Positions 8,879 through 17,393 are shown, numbered from the stretch's first letter. The stretch: 64,000 nucleotides of DNA from Brucella tritici (GCF_008932295.1 NZ_WBWA01000007.1:124001-188000), one strand, 5' to 3'. Program-made: numbers and translations. The notes: generated by a model from the sequence alone, not told the origin.

Positions 8879-9475
8879 TCAGGGCATTTTGAGCCATCGC
8901 CGCACGCCACCCGTCTCCAGATCGAAAAGATCCAGAACCCGGCCAACCGTGTGATCGACCATCTCCGCGATGCTTGCCGGTCTGGCATAAAAGGCGGGAA
9001 CAGGGGGCGTCACGATGGCGCCCATCTGGGTGACGGTCAGCATGTTGGCGATATGGGTCTGCGTCAGCGGCGTCTCGCGGGCCAGCAGCACCAGCTTTCG
9101 CCTTTCCTTCAACGTAACATCGGCTGCCCGGCTGATCAGGCTCCCCGACAGGCCATGCGCAATTTCCGCAAGCGTTTTCATCGAGCACGGCACCACGACC
9201 ATACCCATGGTTCTGAAGGACCCGCTCGAAATGCTGGCAGCCATATCGTCGGATTTGTAGAGATAGCTTGCCAGCTCACGAATATCGGCGAGTTTGTAGT
9301 CGGTCTCGTGGGTCATGGTCAGAAGCGCCGACCGGCTCACCACAACATGCGTTTCTATCTGGAGCTGCTGCAGGATTTCGAGAAGGCGAAAGCCGTAGAC
9401 GAAGCCTGACGCACCGCTGATCCCAACCACCATGCGCGGGCGGTAGTCGTGTGGTCGTGGAGAGACGGCGTTCAT
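8879..9475 (-). CDS. UbiX-family flavin prenyltransferase
   Basis: Makes prenylated FMN from FMN and dimethylallyl phosphate, the cofactor needed by UbiD decarboxylases. The 198-aa length and motifs are typical: GISGASGFVYG near residue 18 (FMN phosphate loop), PCSMKTLAEIAHG in the middle, and the LARETPLTQTHIANML segment. Its start ATGA overlaps the stop of the UbiD gene by 4 bp, so the two are translationally coupled. The pairing implies it serves the neighbouring decarboxylase rather than ubiquinone synthesis. Confidence 0.93.
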   Translation of the reverse strand: MNAVSPRPHDYRPRMVVGISGASGFVYGFRLLEILQQLQIETHVVVSRSALLTMTHETDYKLADIRELASYLYKSDDMAASISSGSFRTMGMVVVPCSMKTLAEIAHGLSGSLISRAADVTLKERRKLVLLARETPLTQTHIANMLTVTQMGAIVTPPVPAFYARPASIAEMVDHTVGRVLDLFDLETGGVRRWLKMP

Positions 9476-10890
9476 GACGGCGTTCCCGTTGGTCTTATTC
9501 CGGTCAGACCACCCAGAAGATCGCGCGCACGCCCGAGCGCATCGTCGCCAATCACGGCACGAATGCCATGAAAATCAGGGCTTCGCGTCGCATCGAGCGC
9601 CAGCCGCGACGTCGTACCGTCAGAACTTGACGATGGATCGAGCGGACTGCCGGGCAGACCGTCAATCGTGAAAAGATCACGATGCGGTTGGAAATGCGTG
9701 GCCATTGCCCACAACACCTGACTGTCCTGCGTGACGTCTATATCGTCGTCGACGGCTATGACCGTTTTCAGATAGGGGTCCCAGCCGAGAAGGCCCAGCA
9801 TCACCTGGCGCGCTTCGCCGGGCCGACTTTGCTTCAACGCGACATAGCAGTGAAAATGCGTTCCGGAGGTGGGATAGTGCAGCCTCGTTACCGAGGGGAA
9901 CCGCGCTTTCAGCTTCTCGAACATTTCAGCTTCCCGCGGCAGGCGGGCAAGGTTGAGATGCTCGTCCGTCGCACCGCCCACGACATCGACCAGCCAAGGC
10001 GTCCGACGACGCATGACAGCCGTTACGTGAAACAGCGTATTGGTCGACCGGTCCGAAGAATAGCCAGAGAACTCGCCAAATGGTCCTTCCTCGACATGTG
10101 CATGGGGATCAAGATGCCCCTCCAGCACATATTCTGCCGCCGCCGGAACACCGATGGCGTAGCGTGGTGTTCTGACCAGACGCAACGGCTCGCGCATCAG
10201 CCCGCCGGCAACAGCACGCTCATCTGCACCGAATGGCAACCGCGCGGAAGCAGCCAGCATGAAAAGCGGATGCGCTCCAACCACCATCGCCACCGGCAGC
10301 GGCCGGCCGGTTTCACGCGCCGTCTGATACATGCGCCATAGATGCCCGCGCGAATGCAGGCTCGTTGCCAGTGCCGACTGGGAGTGCCGCATCGACCTGT
10401 GATAACTGAGATTGGCAATGCCGGTTTCAGGATCGCTCGCAACAATGATGGCATTTGTGATGTAGGGGCCGCGATCACTCTCGAAATGCCGGATCATCGG
10501 AAGTTTGTCGAGATCGACGTCCTTGCTTTCGTCGACCTGTTCCATCACTGGGCCGTCGGCGACATATTCTGGCTCGATCGGAGCATTGGCGCGTTTCTGG
10601 TACTCGCCATGCAGCTCGGAAATAGGCGTTCCGAAAATGCGGGCGATCCTTTCGCGCGATGCAAACACATTCGTGACCAGCGGCACCTCGCTGCCCGGAA
10701 CCTGATCGCAGACCAGCATCGGTGTCCTGCCCTTTTCAGCCAGCGTCGCCACCAGTGCGGTGACATCGCGGCCGTCCTGCAGGGGGGCGCGGATATGAAC
10801 GACGTCATCGGGATAAAGTTGCCGGTAGACGTTCGCGAAACTCTGAAAATCCTGTGTTCCCGTCTTGGTGACTGAATGCAGCTCGTTCAT
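9472..10890 (-). CDS. UbiD-family prenyl-FMN-dependent decarboxylase
   Basis: Reversible decarboxylase of an unsaturated or aromatic acid, 472 aa. Motifs seen: the central GVPAAAEYVLEGHL and EEGPFGEFSGY, which hold the catalytic Glu and prenyl-FMN contacts of the family, and the C-terminal VIAVDDDIDV, where UbiD enzymes bind metal and phosphate. The ATG at 10890 is preceded by GGGAGGA; a longer frame to 11238 overlaps the next gene and is rejected. It is coupled by a 4-bp overlap to its own UbiX. The substrate is unknown: the neighbours suggest a heterocyclic carboxylate. Confidence 0.9.
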   Translation of the reverse strand: MNELHSVTKTGTQDFQSFANVYRQLYPDDVVHIRAPLQDGRDVTALVATLAEKGRTPMLVCDQVPGSEVPLVTNVFASRERIARIFGTPISELHGEYQKRANAPIEPEYVADGPVMEQVDESKDVDLDKLPMIRHFESDRGPYITNAIIVASDPETGIANLSYHRSMRHSQSALATSLHSRGHLWRMYQTARETGRPLPVAMVVGAHPLFMLAASARLPFGADERAVAGGLMREPLRLVRTPRYAIGVPAAAEYVLEGHLDPHAHVEEGPFGEFSGYSSDRSTNTLFHVTAVMRRRTPWLVDVVGGATDEHLNLARLPREAEMFEKLKARFPSVTRLHYPTSGTHFHCYVALKQSRPGEARQVMLGLLGWDPYLKTVIAVDDDIDVTQDSQVLWAMATHFQPHRDLFTIDGLPGSPLDPSSSSDGTTSRLALDATRSPDFHGIRAVIGDDALGRARDLLGGLTGIRPTGTPS

Positions 10891-10952
10891 GACTCCTCCC
10901 GATGTCATTTCCTGAAATGTGCGGGGTGCGCATGCACACCCCGCACAGCGCC

Positions 10953-11858
10953 TCAGACGTAGGTGGCCTTGAGACGCTTCTCCGCTTCCGCCAGATCCTT
11001 GGGAGGCTTGGTGGGTTCGATACCGATGAGACGGGCTATGTTGTTGCCCAGATAGTCTTCGAGAATATCTTCGCTGAGGTTCATACCCTGCGGCTCCGGC
11101 GAACACAGAACCTCCAGCTCGCGCAACCACATGCCCGGATTGTTCGGTGGCGAATCCGTACCGAACACGATCTTGTTCGGCGGCAACTGCTTTGCAAACT
11201 CCACGATGCGCGACTGGAAGCACCAGCCGGATTCGCAATAGACATTCGGCGTGTCCATCGCCATCCAGAACGCTTCGAACGAATAGTTGCCGCCCGTCTG
11301 TATCCCGAAATGGCCGATGATGAAGTTGACCATCGGAAATTCACGAATGATGGGATAGAACTGCGTCGGGATCGAATAGGGGCCGTCACCCGTATGGATA
11401 AGAACGACGACGCCCAGCTCCGCACATTTCTTCATGGCAGGCCGCAACCATTCCAGTGCGCGGTCCGGGCGATAGCCATGCATGTTGGAATGCAGCTTCA
11501 GCATCTTGAAGCCATATTCCTTGACATGGAATTCCAGTTCCGCAGCGCCATTTTCCGGGCCCCACCGAGGATTGTAGTTGAAGTTACCGATGAAGCGGTC
11601 CGGATATTTCTGGCAAAGCTCGGCGACATAGGACATGTAGTCACGAATGCCGTCGCGTCCGCGGCGGTTGCCATCGCGGTAGCCTGTATTACCGGGCGGC
11701 GGCTGAATGAAGCCCATATCGATCCGGCGTGGCTTGCCGTTGATCATATACGGACCGTCCATGAGCTTCAGCATGCGTTCGCCGGTAAACGGCTCACCGG
11801 TATGACGCCAGGCCTCATCGACAAGATTGGTTGGATGCAGATGGGTATCGATAATCAT
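10953..11858 (-). CDS. Amidohydrolase-2 (ACMSD superfamily) protein, metal motif intact
   Basis: TIM-barrel protein of 301 aa in the family of ACMS decarboxylase, gamma-resorcylate and isoorotate decarboxylases. It has the full metal set: H6-x-H8 (MIIDTHLH), H155 (IHTGDGPYS), H183 (GHFG) and D235 (GTDSPP). The family contains both hydrolases and non-oxidative decarboxylases. It lies 62 bp upstream of the UbiD gene and 17 bp downstream of a close paralogue (11876-12817) that lacks the HxH motif, so the two may form a heteromer. The sequence does not settle hydrolysis versus decarboxylation. Confidence 0.82.
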   Translation of the reverse strand: MIIDTHLHPTNLVDEAWRHTGEPFTGERMLKLMDGPYMINGKPRRIDMGFIQPPPGNTGYRDGNRRGRDGIRDYMSYVAELCQKYPDRFIGNFNYNPRWGPENGAAELEFHVKEYGFKMLKLHSNMHGYRPDRALEWLRPAMKKCAELGVVVLIHTGDGPYSIPTQFYPIIREFPMVNFIIGHFGIQTGGNYSFEAFWMAMDTPNVYCESGWCFQSRIVEFAKQLPPNKIVFGTDSPPNNPGMWLRELEVLCSPEPQGMNLSEDILEDYLGNNIARLIGIEPTKPPKDLAEAEKRLKATYV

Positions 11859-11875
11859 GTGGATTCTCCGCTGAA

Positions 11876-12817
11876 CTACGCAAGGGTCGCCAGGTAGTGC
11901 TTGTTTTCGATGCCATGACGTTCAAGTTCTGCGACTGCATCCTGATAGGTGGCGGGCGGAGGAGTTGGCTCCATGCCCAACATTCGGGCGAGATTGTTGC
12001 CGAGGTAATCCTCAAGCGTATCCTCGTCGAGATTCATCCCTTGCGGCGGTTCATGGCAAAGCACTTCGAGCAGATTCAGCCACATGCCCGGTTCGTTAGG
12101 CGGCGTGTCTGAACCGTAAAGAATCTTGTGCGTCGGCAAATCCTTGGCAAATTCAACGATACGCGACTGCAGACACCAGCTGCTTTCACAGAACACGTTC
12201 GGATATTCCATTGCCCATTGGAAAGGCTCGAAACAGTAGACCCCTCCGGTCTGCACACCGAAGTGCGCCATGATGAAATTGATGTCCGGATATTCCTTGA
12301 TAAGCGGAATCCACTCCGTCGGAATACTGTAGGGGCCATCACCGGTATGCAGCTTGACGAGCACACCCAGTTCCCGGCATTTGTCGAGCGCTGGGCGCAG
12401 CCAGTCCTTGGCACGGTCAGGCCGATATGCATGCATATTGGCTTGCAGTTGGACCATGCGGAAACCATGCTCCTTCACATAGCGCTCAATGGCCTCGACC
12501 CCGTTCTGCACGCCGCAACGCGGATTATAGACGAAGCAGCCAATGAACCGGTCCGGGTATTTTTGAACCATTTCAAGCGTATAGGCCATATAGGCATCGA
12601 TGGACTGACGCCCGTCTAGCTCCCCATCCGTCCACGTATAGATGGTGTTGCCCTGCGGCGGCTGGATAAACGCCTTGTCGATGCGACGTGGTTTGCCGTT
12701 GATCGTATAGGGGCCGTCCATCATTTGAATCAGGCGCTCGCCGCTGAACGGATCGCCATCATGCTGCCAGGCCAGATCGACCAGATTGGTCGGATAGCAA
12801 CTGGTATCGATGATCAT
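11876..12817 (-). CDS. Amidohydrolase-2 paralogue with degenerate HxH motif
   Basis: 313-aa paralogue of the neighbouring 10953-11858 protein, with extensive identity (TNLVD, NGKPRRID, YPDRFIG, HTGDGPYSIP, SRIVEFAK, QGMNL, EDYLGNN). The first metal motif is changed from T-H-L-H to T-S-C-Y, so both HxH histidines are gone (S6 and Y8). H157, H185 and D237 are kept. This points to altered metal use, or to a structural partner of the intact paralogue. Start ATG 12817 has AAAGGAGA upstream; the longer frame to 12961 has no such support. It is the first gene of the minus-strand operon and faces the LysR gene at 13505 across a 687-bp gap. Confidence 0.82.
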   Translation of the reverse strand: MIIDTSCYPTNLVDLAWQHDGDPFSGERLIQMMDGPYTINGKPRRIDKAFIQPPQGNTIYTWTDGELDGRQSIDAYMAYTLEMVQKYPDRFIGCFVYNPRCGVQNGVEAIERYVKEHGFRMVQLQANMHAYRPDRAKDWLRPALDKCRELGVLVKLHTGDGPYSIPTEWIPLIKEYPDINFIMAHFGVQTGGVYCFEPFQWAMEYPNVFCESSWCLQSRIVEFAKDLPTHKILYGSDTPPNEPGMWLNLLEVLCHEPPQGMNLDEDTLEDYLGNNLARMLGMEPTPPPATYQDAVAELERHGIENKHYLATLA

Positions 12818-13070
12818 TGATTGGTCTCCTTTTCCCGGTCGTGAAGGACCGATCCTCGAGAAAACCAACTGCGTCCCCCTTTGGTGCGACAACCGTTCGC
12901 CAGGCGACGGCAGGCTTATTTTTCGACAGCAGTGATTTTCGTCACTGCCCACTATCGCCACATTGATGGTAAGACGTACAATATCGCTTTCAGTGCATGG
13001 TGAGACGATTTCGATATGGTCGAATCCGGCGCCGAAGCTCAGAAACGCCCATCGGGAAAGCAGATCACAA
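12818..13070. promoter_or_regulatory. Upstream region of the decarboxylase operon with inverted repeat
   Basis: No gene is seen here. GCAGTGA (12929-12935) and TCACTGC (12942-12948) form a 7-bp inverted repeat with a 6-nt spacer about 110 bp ahead of the first operon gene. It is a candidate operator for the neighbouring LysR protein. A short frame at 13016-13213 on the plus strand has no recognisable features and was not called. Confidence 0.3.
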
Positions 13071-13096
13071 TAAAAAAGCCGACCCTAAGGCCGGCT
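13071..13096 (-). terminator. Intrinsic terminator of the mini-gene
   Basis: On the minus strand, AGCCGGCC-TTAG-GGTCGGCT folds as a stem and is followed directly by six T residues. It ends any transcript coming from 13209 and also insulates the amidohydrolase operon. Confidence 0.75.
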
Positions 13097-13131
13097 GTAG
13101 CTCTTCTGGGAAGGTGGACCGCCGCAGGCGA

Positions 13132-13209
13132 TCACTTTGAAGACTGTTTGGTCCAGTCAAACAGCATGGTTGCACTGAGAACAGCGAAGATAAGAATGAT
13201 ATCGAACAC
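13132..13209 (-). CDS. Putative 25-aa membrane mini-protein
   Basis: Tiny frame starting GTG at 13209, five bases after GAGG, and ending TGA at 13132. The product has an acidic start (FD), a strongly hydrophobic stretch (IILIFAVLSATMLF, one membrane helix) and a hydrophilic basic tail (DWTKQSSK). It is followed after about 35 bp by a strong intrinsic terminator. The combination of ribosome site, membrane-helix coding and terminator supports a real mini-gene, but a small RNA gene would look similar. No family was recognised. Confidence 0.45.
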   Translation of the reverse strand: MFDIILIFAVLSATMLFDWTKQSSK

Positions 13210-13504
13210 TTAAACCTCGAAAATGGGAAGCCGCGGGCCTTGTTGAACGGGCAAGGAATTTACCGGTCAGCATCCCTTGAAGATCTCCCAGATCTTCATC
13301 CCCACGCCTGACATGGGTCTCATAAACGCAAGGCGGCAGTGAAATCAAGCCGCGTTTTGCGATCATTCCTATTCGGGGGTGTTCATGAGCAGGACCGACA
13401 ACACGCCGCATCCAGCAACAGAGTTTCGTATTTTCAAGGACTATCGCCCCTCCCCCTTTGAGACGTACAGTGTTGTTTGTTCCGGTTGGCGAGAGGTTTT
13501 CGAT

Positions 13505-14488
13505 ATGGCTTACAATCATCTGAAACCGTTCGATCTGCGAACACTGCGTTATTTCCTGGTCGTCGCGGAAGAACTCCATTTCGGTCGCGCCGCAGTCCGT
13601 TTGAATATGTCGCAGCCTCCTCTCAGTCAGCAGATCAGACAACTGGAGGACCGTCTCGACGTCGTGCTGTTCAAACGCAGCCATCACAATGTCGAGCTGA
13701 CTGCAGCGGGACTGGCTTTGAAGGAGCAGGTTCCGCTGATCTTCCAGCAGTTGGAAAAGGCTGTTGTGACGACCCGTATGACAGCCGCAGGCTCCATCGG
13801 TCGATTGGACATTGGCGTAATCAGTTCTTCGCTGGTCGGCATCATTCCCAGAGCGCTCGATATCTTCACCAGCCGTTATCCGGATGTCGACTGGCAGCTC
13901 CATGAATTAACGCCAGCGCTCCAAATACAGGGACTGCTTGAGCGTCGCATCGATGTTTGTCTTTTTCGCATGCCGCCGCATCAGGACGGCCTGCACCGGG
14001 AAATCATCATGCAGGAAGCTCTCATGGTAGCCATGCCAAGATCGCATCCTCTCGCCAGCCAGAACAGCGTCTCCTTGATGCAACTGAAAGATCAGCCGTT
14101 CGTCATGTTCGGCCTGCATCAGTCGAGATTTGCAGATTTCCTCTATCAGTGTTGTGTCAAAGCCGGATTCACGCCGAGAATTCGCCAGCAGGTTGTCGAG
14201 GTGCAATCGCTTCTGAGCCTTGTGGGCGCCAACATCGGCGTCGCCCTATTGCCCGCCAGCATGCGACAGCTTGCGCAGCCGGAAGTGGTTTTCAAGCCAA
14301 TTCATCCCTCGCCGCCGGAAATCCCTCTATATGCTACCTATCGCGCCGGTGACACGTCGCCGACGTTGATGCGCTTTCTGGCGATAATCAGCCAACTGAT
14401 AGCCGAACACCGGATAAAGACGGGCTCCGATGAATCAGACCGACAAATCCAATCGGTTTTTGAGGCGCAGGAGAGCAACACAGATTGA
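13505..14488 (+). CDS. LysR-family transcriptional regulator
   Basis: 327-aa regulator with N-terminal winged HTH (FDLRTLRYFLVVAEELHFGRAA, then SQPPLSQQIRQLEDRL) and a C-terminal LysR substrate-binding domain (about residues 90-300). The HTH region resembles the CatR/BenM/CbbR type. ATG 13505 follows GAGAGG; the frame extends to 13379, but those residues are not family-like. It is divergent from the decarboxylase/amidohydrolase operon that begins at 12817 and is its likely regulator, despite the long gap that also holds a mini-gene. The last residues are hydrophilic and Ser/Asp-rich. The inducer is unknown, probably the operon substrate. Confidence 0.88.
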   Translation: MAYNHLKPFDLRTLRYFLVVAEELHFGRAAVRLNMSQPPLSQQIRQLEDRLDVVLFKRSHHNVELTAAGLALKEQVPLIFQQLEKAVVTTRMTAAGSIGRLDIGVISSSLVGIIPRALDIFTSRYPDVDWQLHELTPALQIQGLLERRIDVCLFRMPPHQDGLHREIIMQEALMVAMPRSHPLASQNSVSLMQLKDQPFVMFGLHQSRFADFLYQCCVKAGFTPRIRQQVVEVQSLLSLVGANIGVALLPASMRQLAQPEVVFKPIHPSPPEIPLYATYRAGDTSPTLMRFLAIISQLIAEHRIKTGSDESDRQIQSVFEAQESNTD

Positions 14489-14570
14489 AGGCAACAGCGT
14501 CCTTTATACCAGGGCGCTGAGATGCTAACGCATCACGCCCTGAAAATGCTCAATCGCCGCACAGGCTTAA

Positions 14571-14605
14571 CCAAAACTCGATGAGCCAAACTCATCGAGT
14601 TTTGG
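14571..14605. terminator. Bidirectional terminator-like inverted repeat
   Basis: CCAAAACTCGATGAG and CTCATCGAGTTTTGG are perfect 15-bp arms around a 5-nt loop, with A/T runs at both ends. It ends the LysR transcript and could also work on the minus strand. Confidence 0.75.
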
Positions 14606-14628
14606 TATTAGAAGGACGCGCAAAGAGA

Positions 14629-14653
14629 CGGGGCTGAACAATGTCCAGCCCCG
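14629..14653 (-). terminator. Terminator of the HbpS/GlcG-like gene
   Basis: CGGGGCTG/CAGCCCCG stem with a 9-nt loop just after the minus-strand stop at 14665, followed by TCTCTTTG on the minus strand. Confidence 0.6.
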
Positions 14654-14664
14654 CTTGTTCGTTC

Positions 14665-15147
14665 TTATTTTGCTTCGATAGCCTGAAGACCGGCCAGAGC
14701 ACATTCCGCATCGGTTGCACCTGATGGTGCGCCGCCGACGCCGATGCCACCGACCAGCGCGTCGCCGATCTTGATTGGCAGTCCGCCCGCCTGAATGACG
14801 AACCGAGAATCCATATCCCGCATGCCATTATTGGCTGGCTTCGACGCGATAAACTCTGCAAGTTCACCGGAATCGCGCCCCAGAGCTGCCGACGTGAACG
14901 CCTTTCCTTCAGCGCTATTGCCGGTATGCGGGCCGGAAAGGTCGGCCTTGAGCAGAACCTTGGTCGATCCATCGCGGGCCACGACTGCGACGCTCACATT
15001 ATTGCCCTTGGCAACGCAGGCATCCAGCGCAGCCTGTGCAGCCTTCGTTGCGAGATTAAGCGGCAGATAAGGCGTGGTGGGAAGCGCTTGAGCGAAAGCA
15101 GTAGCCGGAGCCATCGACAGAGCGATTATTGCAAGTTTACGGATCAT
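14665..15147 (-). CDS. Secreted GlcG/HbpS-like (DUF336) protein
   Basis: 160-aa protein with a signal peptide (about residues 1-19, cut after FAQA). It has the DUF336 fold pattern: LATKAAQAALDAC at the start, VAVVARDGSTKVLLKAD, AFTSAAL and the C-terminal glycine-rich GGLPIKIGDALVGGIGVGGA. Relatives include the haem-binding HbpS of Streptomyces and GlcG; the haem ligand cannot be confirmed here. It lies 85 bp after the FixJ-type regulator of a two-component pair on the same strand, which recalls the HbpS-SenS-SenR three-component system. It may be a periplasmic accessory sensor for the kinase (inference). Confidence 0.82.
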   Translation of the reverse strand: MIRKLAIIALSMAPATAFAQALPTTPYLPLNLATKAAQAALDACVAKGNNVSVAVVARDGSTKVLLKADLSGPHTGNSAEGKAFTSAALGRDSGELAEFIASKPANNGMRDMDSRFVIQAGGLPIKIGDALVGGIGVGGAPSGATDAECALAGLQAIEAK

Positions 15148-15232
15148 GGTCGTTCCTCGTTTGTGATGAGGAACATTTAGTTGCCGCCAGCATCCAGCGA
15201 AATCCGTAGCATTTACGATCTTATCGGTAGTT

Positions 15233-15841
15233 CTACGGATTTGGCTGGCCCTCCAGCCACAAACGGGTCATTTCTGCTTGCGAGGTTGTGCCCAGTTTCG
15301 CGCCGATGGCCGCACGGTGGCTGTCAATCGTGCGCGGCGACAGTTCAAGACCATCAGCAATTTGCCGGGTGGTAAATCCTTGCGCGATACGGTCAAGAAC
15401 CTCGCGTTCACGTGTTGTCAGCGTATCCAGCAGTGCCAGCGTTTCGGCTCTCAGCGCCTTGCTCCCCAGCCTGTGTTCAAGCAATTGCTGCGCCTTCTGG
15501 ATTGCATCGATCAAATCCTGCTCATCGACCGGCTTGGAAAGATAATCCACCGCGCCATTTCGAAAGGCGCGACGGCAGGCTTCGATATCGCCATGGCCAG
15601 AGATGATGATCACCGGCCAGTCAATTTCCTGTCCGGCTAACAGCTCCTGAAGTTTCAGACCCGTCATGACCGGCATGCGGATGTCAAAAATCATACATCC
15701 CGGTTTCAACCGTGGCAGTTGGGCCAGAAATGCAGAAGGATCGGCAAAACTTCTGACCTCGATGTCTATGGTCGACAAAAGAAGGCCAAGCGACTTTCGT
15801 ACTGCTTCATCGTCATCGACGAGGTAGACCGGCTGAACCAT
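15233..15841 (-). CDS. FixJ-family response regulator
   Basis: 202 aa. Receiver domain with acidic pocket VDDDEA, phosphoacceptor Asp in CMIFDIRMPVMTG (about residue 53) and conserved Lys in YLSKPVDEQD. The C-terminal LuxR-type HTH reads LTTREREVLDRIAQG and then LSPRTIDSHRA. ATG 15841 lies 4 bp after the kinase stop codon, so kinase and regulator are co-transcribed and coupled. The longer frame to 16054 is a read-through into the kinase gene. Regulated genes are unknown; the secreted DUF336 gene next door is a candidate. Confidence 0.92.
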   Translation of the reverse strand: MVQPVYLVDDDEAVRKSLGLLLSTIDIEVRSFADPSAFLAQLPRLKPGCMIFDIRMPVMTGLKLQELLAGQEIDWPVIIISGHGDIEACRRAFRNGAVDYLSKPVDEQDLIDAIQKAQQLLEHRLGSKALRAETLALLDTLTTREREVLDRIAQGFTTRQIADGLELSPRTIDSHRAAIGAKLGTTSQAEMTRLWLEGQPNP

Positions 15842-15845
15842 CCTC

Positions 15846-17393
15846 TTAACTTCCCGCGTCTTCAGCAATTGGGAGCACAACGCGAAACAGCGCGCCGCGC
15901 TCCTGTGGAATATAGGAAATCTCGCCGCCAAAGCGCTCCACCAGTCGCTGGCTGAGCGCAAGACCGAGACCGATTCCTTCCGGTCGGCTTGTGGTAAAGG
16001 GGGTAAAGAGGCGCGGCAAGAGTTCAGGCGCAACACCGGGGCCATTGTCCGCAATTTCCAGAATGGCGACCGATCCGTCAGCTTTCAGGGATGCATTTAC
16101 CCGCCGGTCCTGATCGTCGTCATGAAAAGATTCAATCGCGTTGCGCAGGAGGTTGAACATCACCTGCTCCATTTCCACCGGATCAACTGCAGCCATCAAA
16201 GGTGTTTCCGGCATCACAAGCTCAACTTTGACATTCTGCCGGGCAGCTTCCGAGGCCAGCAAGGTCTGCACGTTTTGAAGCGACAGGCGCAAATCGGCAG
16301 GCGCCGTCTGTCGCCGCTGCGGACGAGACCAGTTGCGCAGCCGATCCAGAATAGCCGATGCACGGCGCGCCTGATCCACCATATCATCCAGCGCTCCAGC
16401 GAGAGCCTCCGTATTGTTGCGGACCAACAAGCGGCGCCCCGCCTGCGCGCCAGCGAGAATTGCCGTTAGGGGCTGTGTCAGTTCATGCGCCATGCCGCTT
16501 GCCATTTCGCCCATAGTGTTGACACGCGAGGCGTGAGCCAGCCGGGCCTCAAGGCCGCTCAGTTCCGCCCGACGTTCCGCATGGCGTGTGCGTTGTGTCT
16601 GGCGAACAATAACCAGCCCGCCGAAGAACAGCAGATTCGTGAGGGTGAGAATCGCAATCAACTGGTCGAATGGCAACAGATCGGTCCACCCCATGGCGAG
16701 AGCCGTCTGGAAAAGAAGCGGCTGTGTGGCACTGCCCAATTTCTTGGAAAAGCGCGCTTCGCCGAACGAGGCCGGGCTACTGAACAGAACAGTTCCGTCG
16801 GGCATGACGAGGCGTCGGGCAACGCCTTTACGGCTCCAGAATGCGTCGTCAGAGGTAATCAGGCTGCCAGCATTGATCGCCAGCGCCAGGCCGTCATGCG
16901 GATTATCCGTATTCGGGCTGCGTTTTACGATCAAATAATGTCCGGGCCGTTCTGCCGGTGCCAACAGTTCGGGAACGCCACGGGATGAGCGAGCCGCCGC
17001 CCGTATGGCGTCGGCCAGTTCCGGTTCCAGTTTTCTGGTACCGGTCACTGGGACAGTTGGCTCCATCGGCACCAATTGAATTTCATCTATGCGCGGATAG
17101 AAACGCGTGATCGTTGCCGCCACTTCGACGAAAACATCGTCCTGCGAGAGATCGGCCGTTCGCGCCTTGGATTGAGCAATCGTCGAAAGCGCTGTCAAAT
17201 GGGCATCGTGCTGGTCAGCACGTTGTGAAGCCTCACGATGCAATGTAAAGCTGGCGGCCTGAAGTTCGGACAACAACGCGGCACGCTGATAGACGACAAG
17301 GCCACCTATCGCCAGAATATTGAACAGCAACCACATGAGGATCGGGAGCGCCGCAGATCGGATGCTTCTGGTGTGGAGGTTCATAAATTGCAT
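15846..17393 (-). CDS. Membrane sensor histidine kinase
   Basis: 515-aa kinase. It has an N-terminal membrane helix (about 15-35), a periplasmic region of about 200 residues and a second helix (about 240-258), then a HisKA-type dimerisation domain with the phosphoacceptor His in MASGMAHELTQPLTAIL. The ATP-binding domain shows N-box NLLRNAIES, G1 DNGPGVAP and G2 GIGLGLALSQRLVERFGG. The layout resembles DctB/FixL-type kinases that pair with FixJ-type regulators. No PAS domain is obvious in the cytoplasmic part. An internal ATG at 17384 is an alternative start. Signal unknown; a periplasmic ligand or the neighbouring secreted DUF336 protein is possible. Confidence 0.9.
   Translation of the reverse strand: MQFMNLHTRSIRSAALPILMWLLFNILAIGGLVVYQRAALLSELQAASFTLHREASQRADQHDAHLTALSTIAQSKARTADLSQDDVFVEVAATITRFYPRIDEIQLVPMEPTVPVTGTRKLEPELADAIRAAARSSRGVPELLAPAERPGHYLIVKRSPNTDNPHDGLALAINAGSLITSDDAFWSRKGVARRLVMPDGTVLFSSPASFGEARFSKKLGSATQPLLFQTALAMGWTDLLPFDQLIAILTLTNLLFFGGLVIVRQTQRTRHAERRAELSGLEARLAHASRVNTMGEMASGMAHELTQPLTAILAGAQAGRRLLVRNNTEALAGALDDMVDQARRASAILDRLRNWSRPQRRQTAPADLRLSLQNVQTLLASEAARQNVKVELVMPETPLMAAVDPVEMEQVMFNLLRNAIESFHDDDQDRRVNASLKADGSVAILEIADNGPGVAPELLPRLFTPFTTSRPEGIGLGLALSQRLVERFGGEISYIPQERGALFRVVLPIAEDAGS

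Noticed and set aside
7632-8954. 440-codon plus-strand frame with repeated hydrophobic Val/Ile-Met runs
   Set aside because: Shadow of the COG0523 gene; the repeats mirror its His-rich codons.
10953-12817. Direct assignment of either amidohydrolase as ACMS decarboxylase partner of the 3-hydroxyanthranilate dioxygenase
   Set aside because: The genes lie 23 kb from the dioxygenase in a different operon, and their shared GDGPYS and QGMNL blocks are not ones I recognise from true ACMSD.
13157-13903. 248-codon minus-strand frame upstream of LysR
   Set aside because: It is antisense to the LysR HTH region and shows no protein-family features; the short GTG frame at 13209 in the same area fits better.
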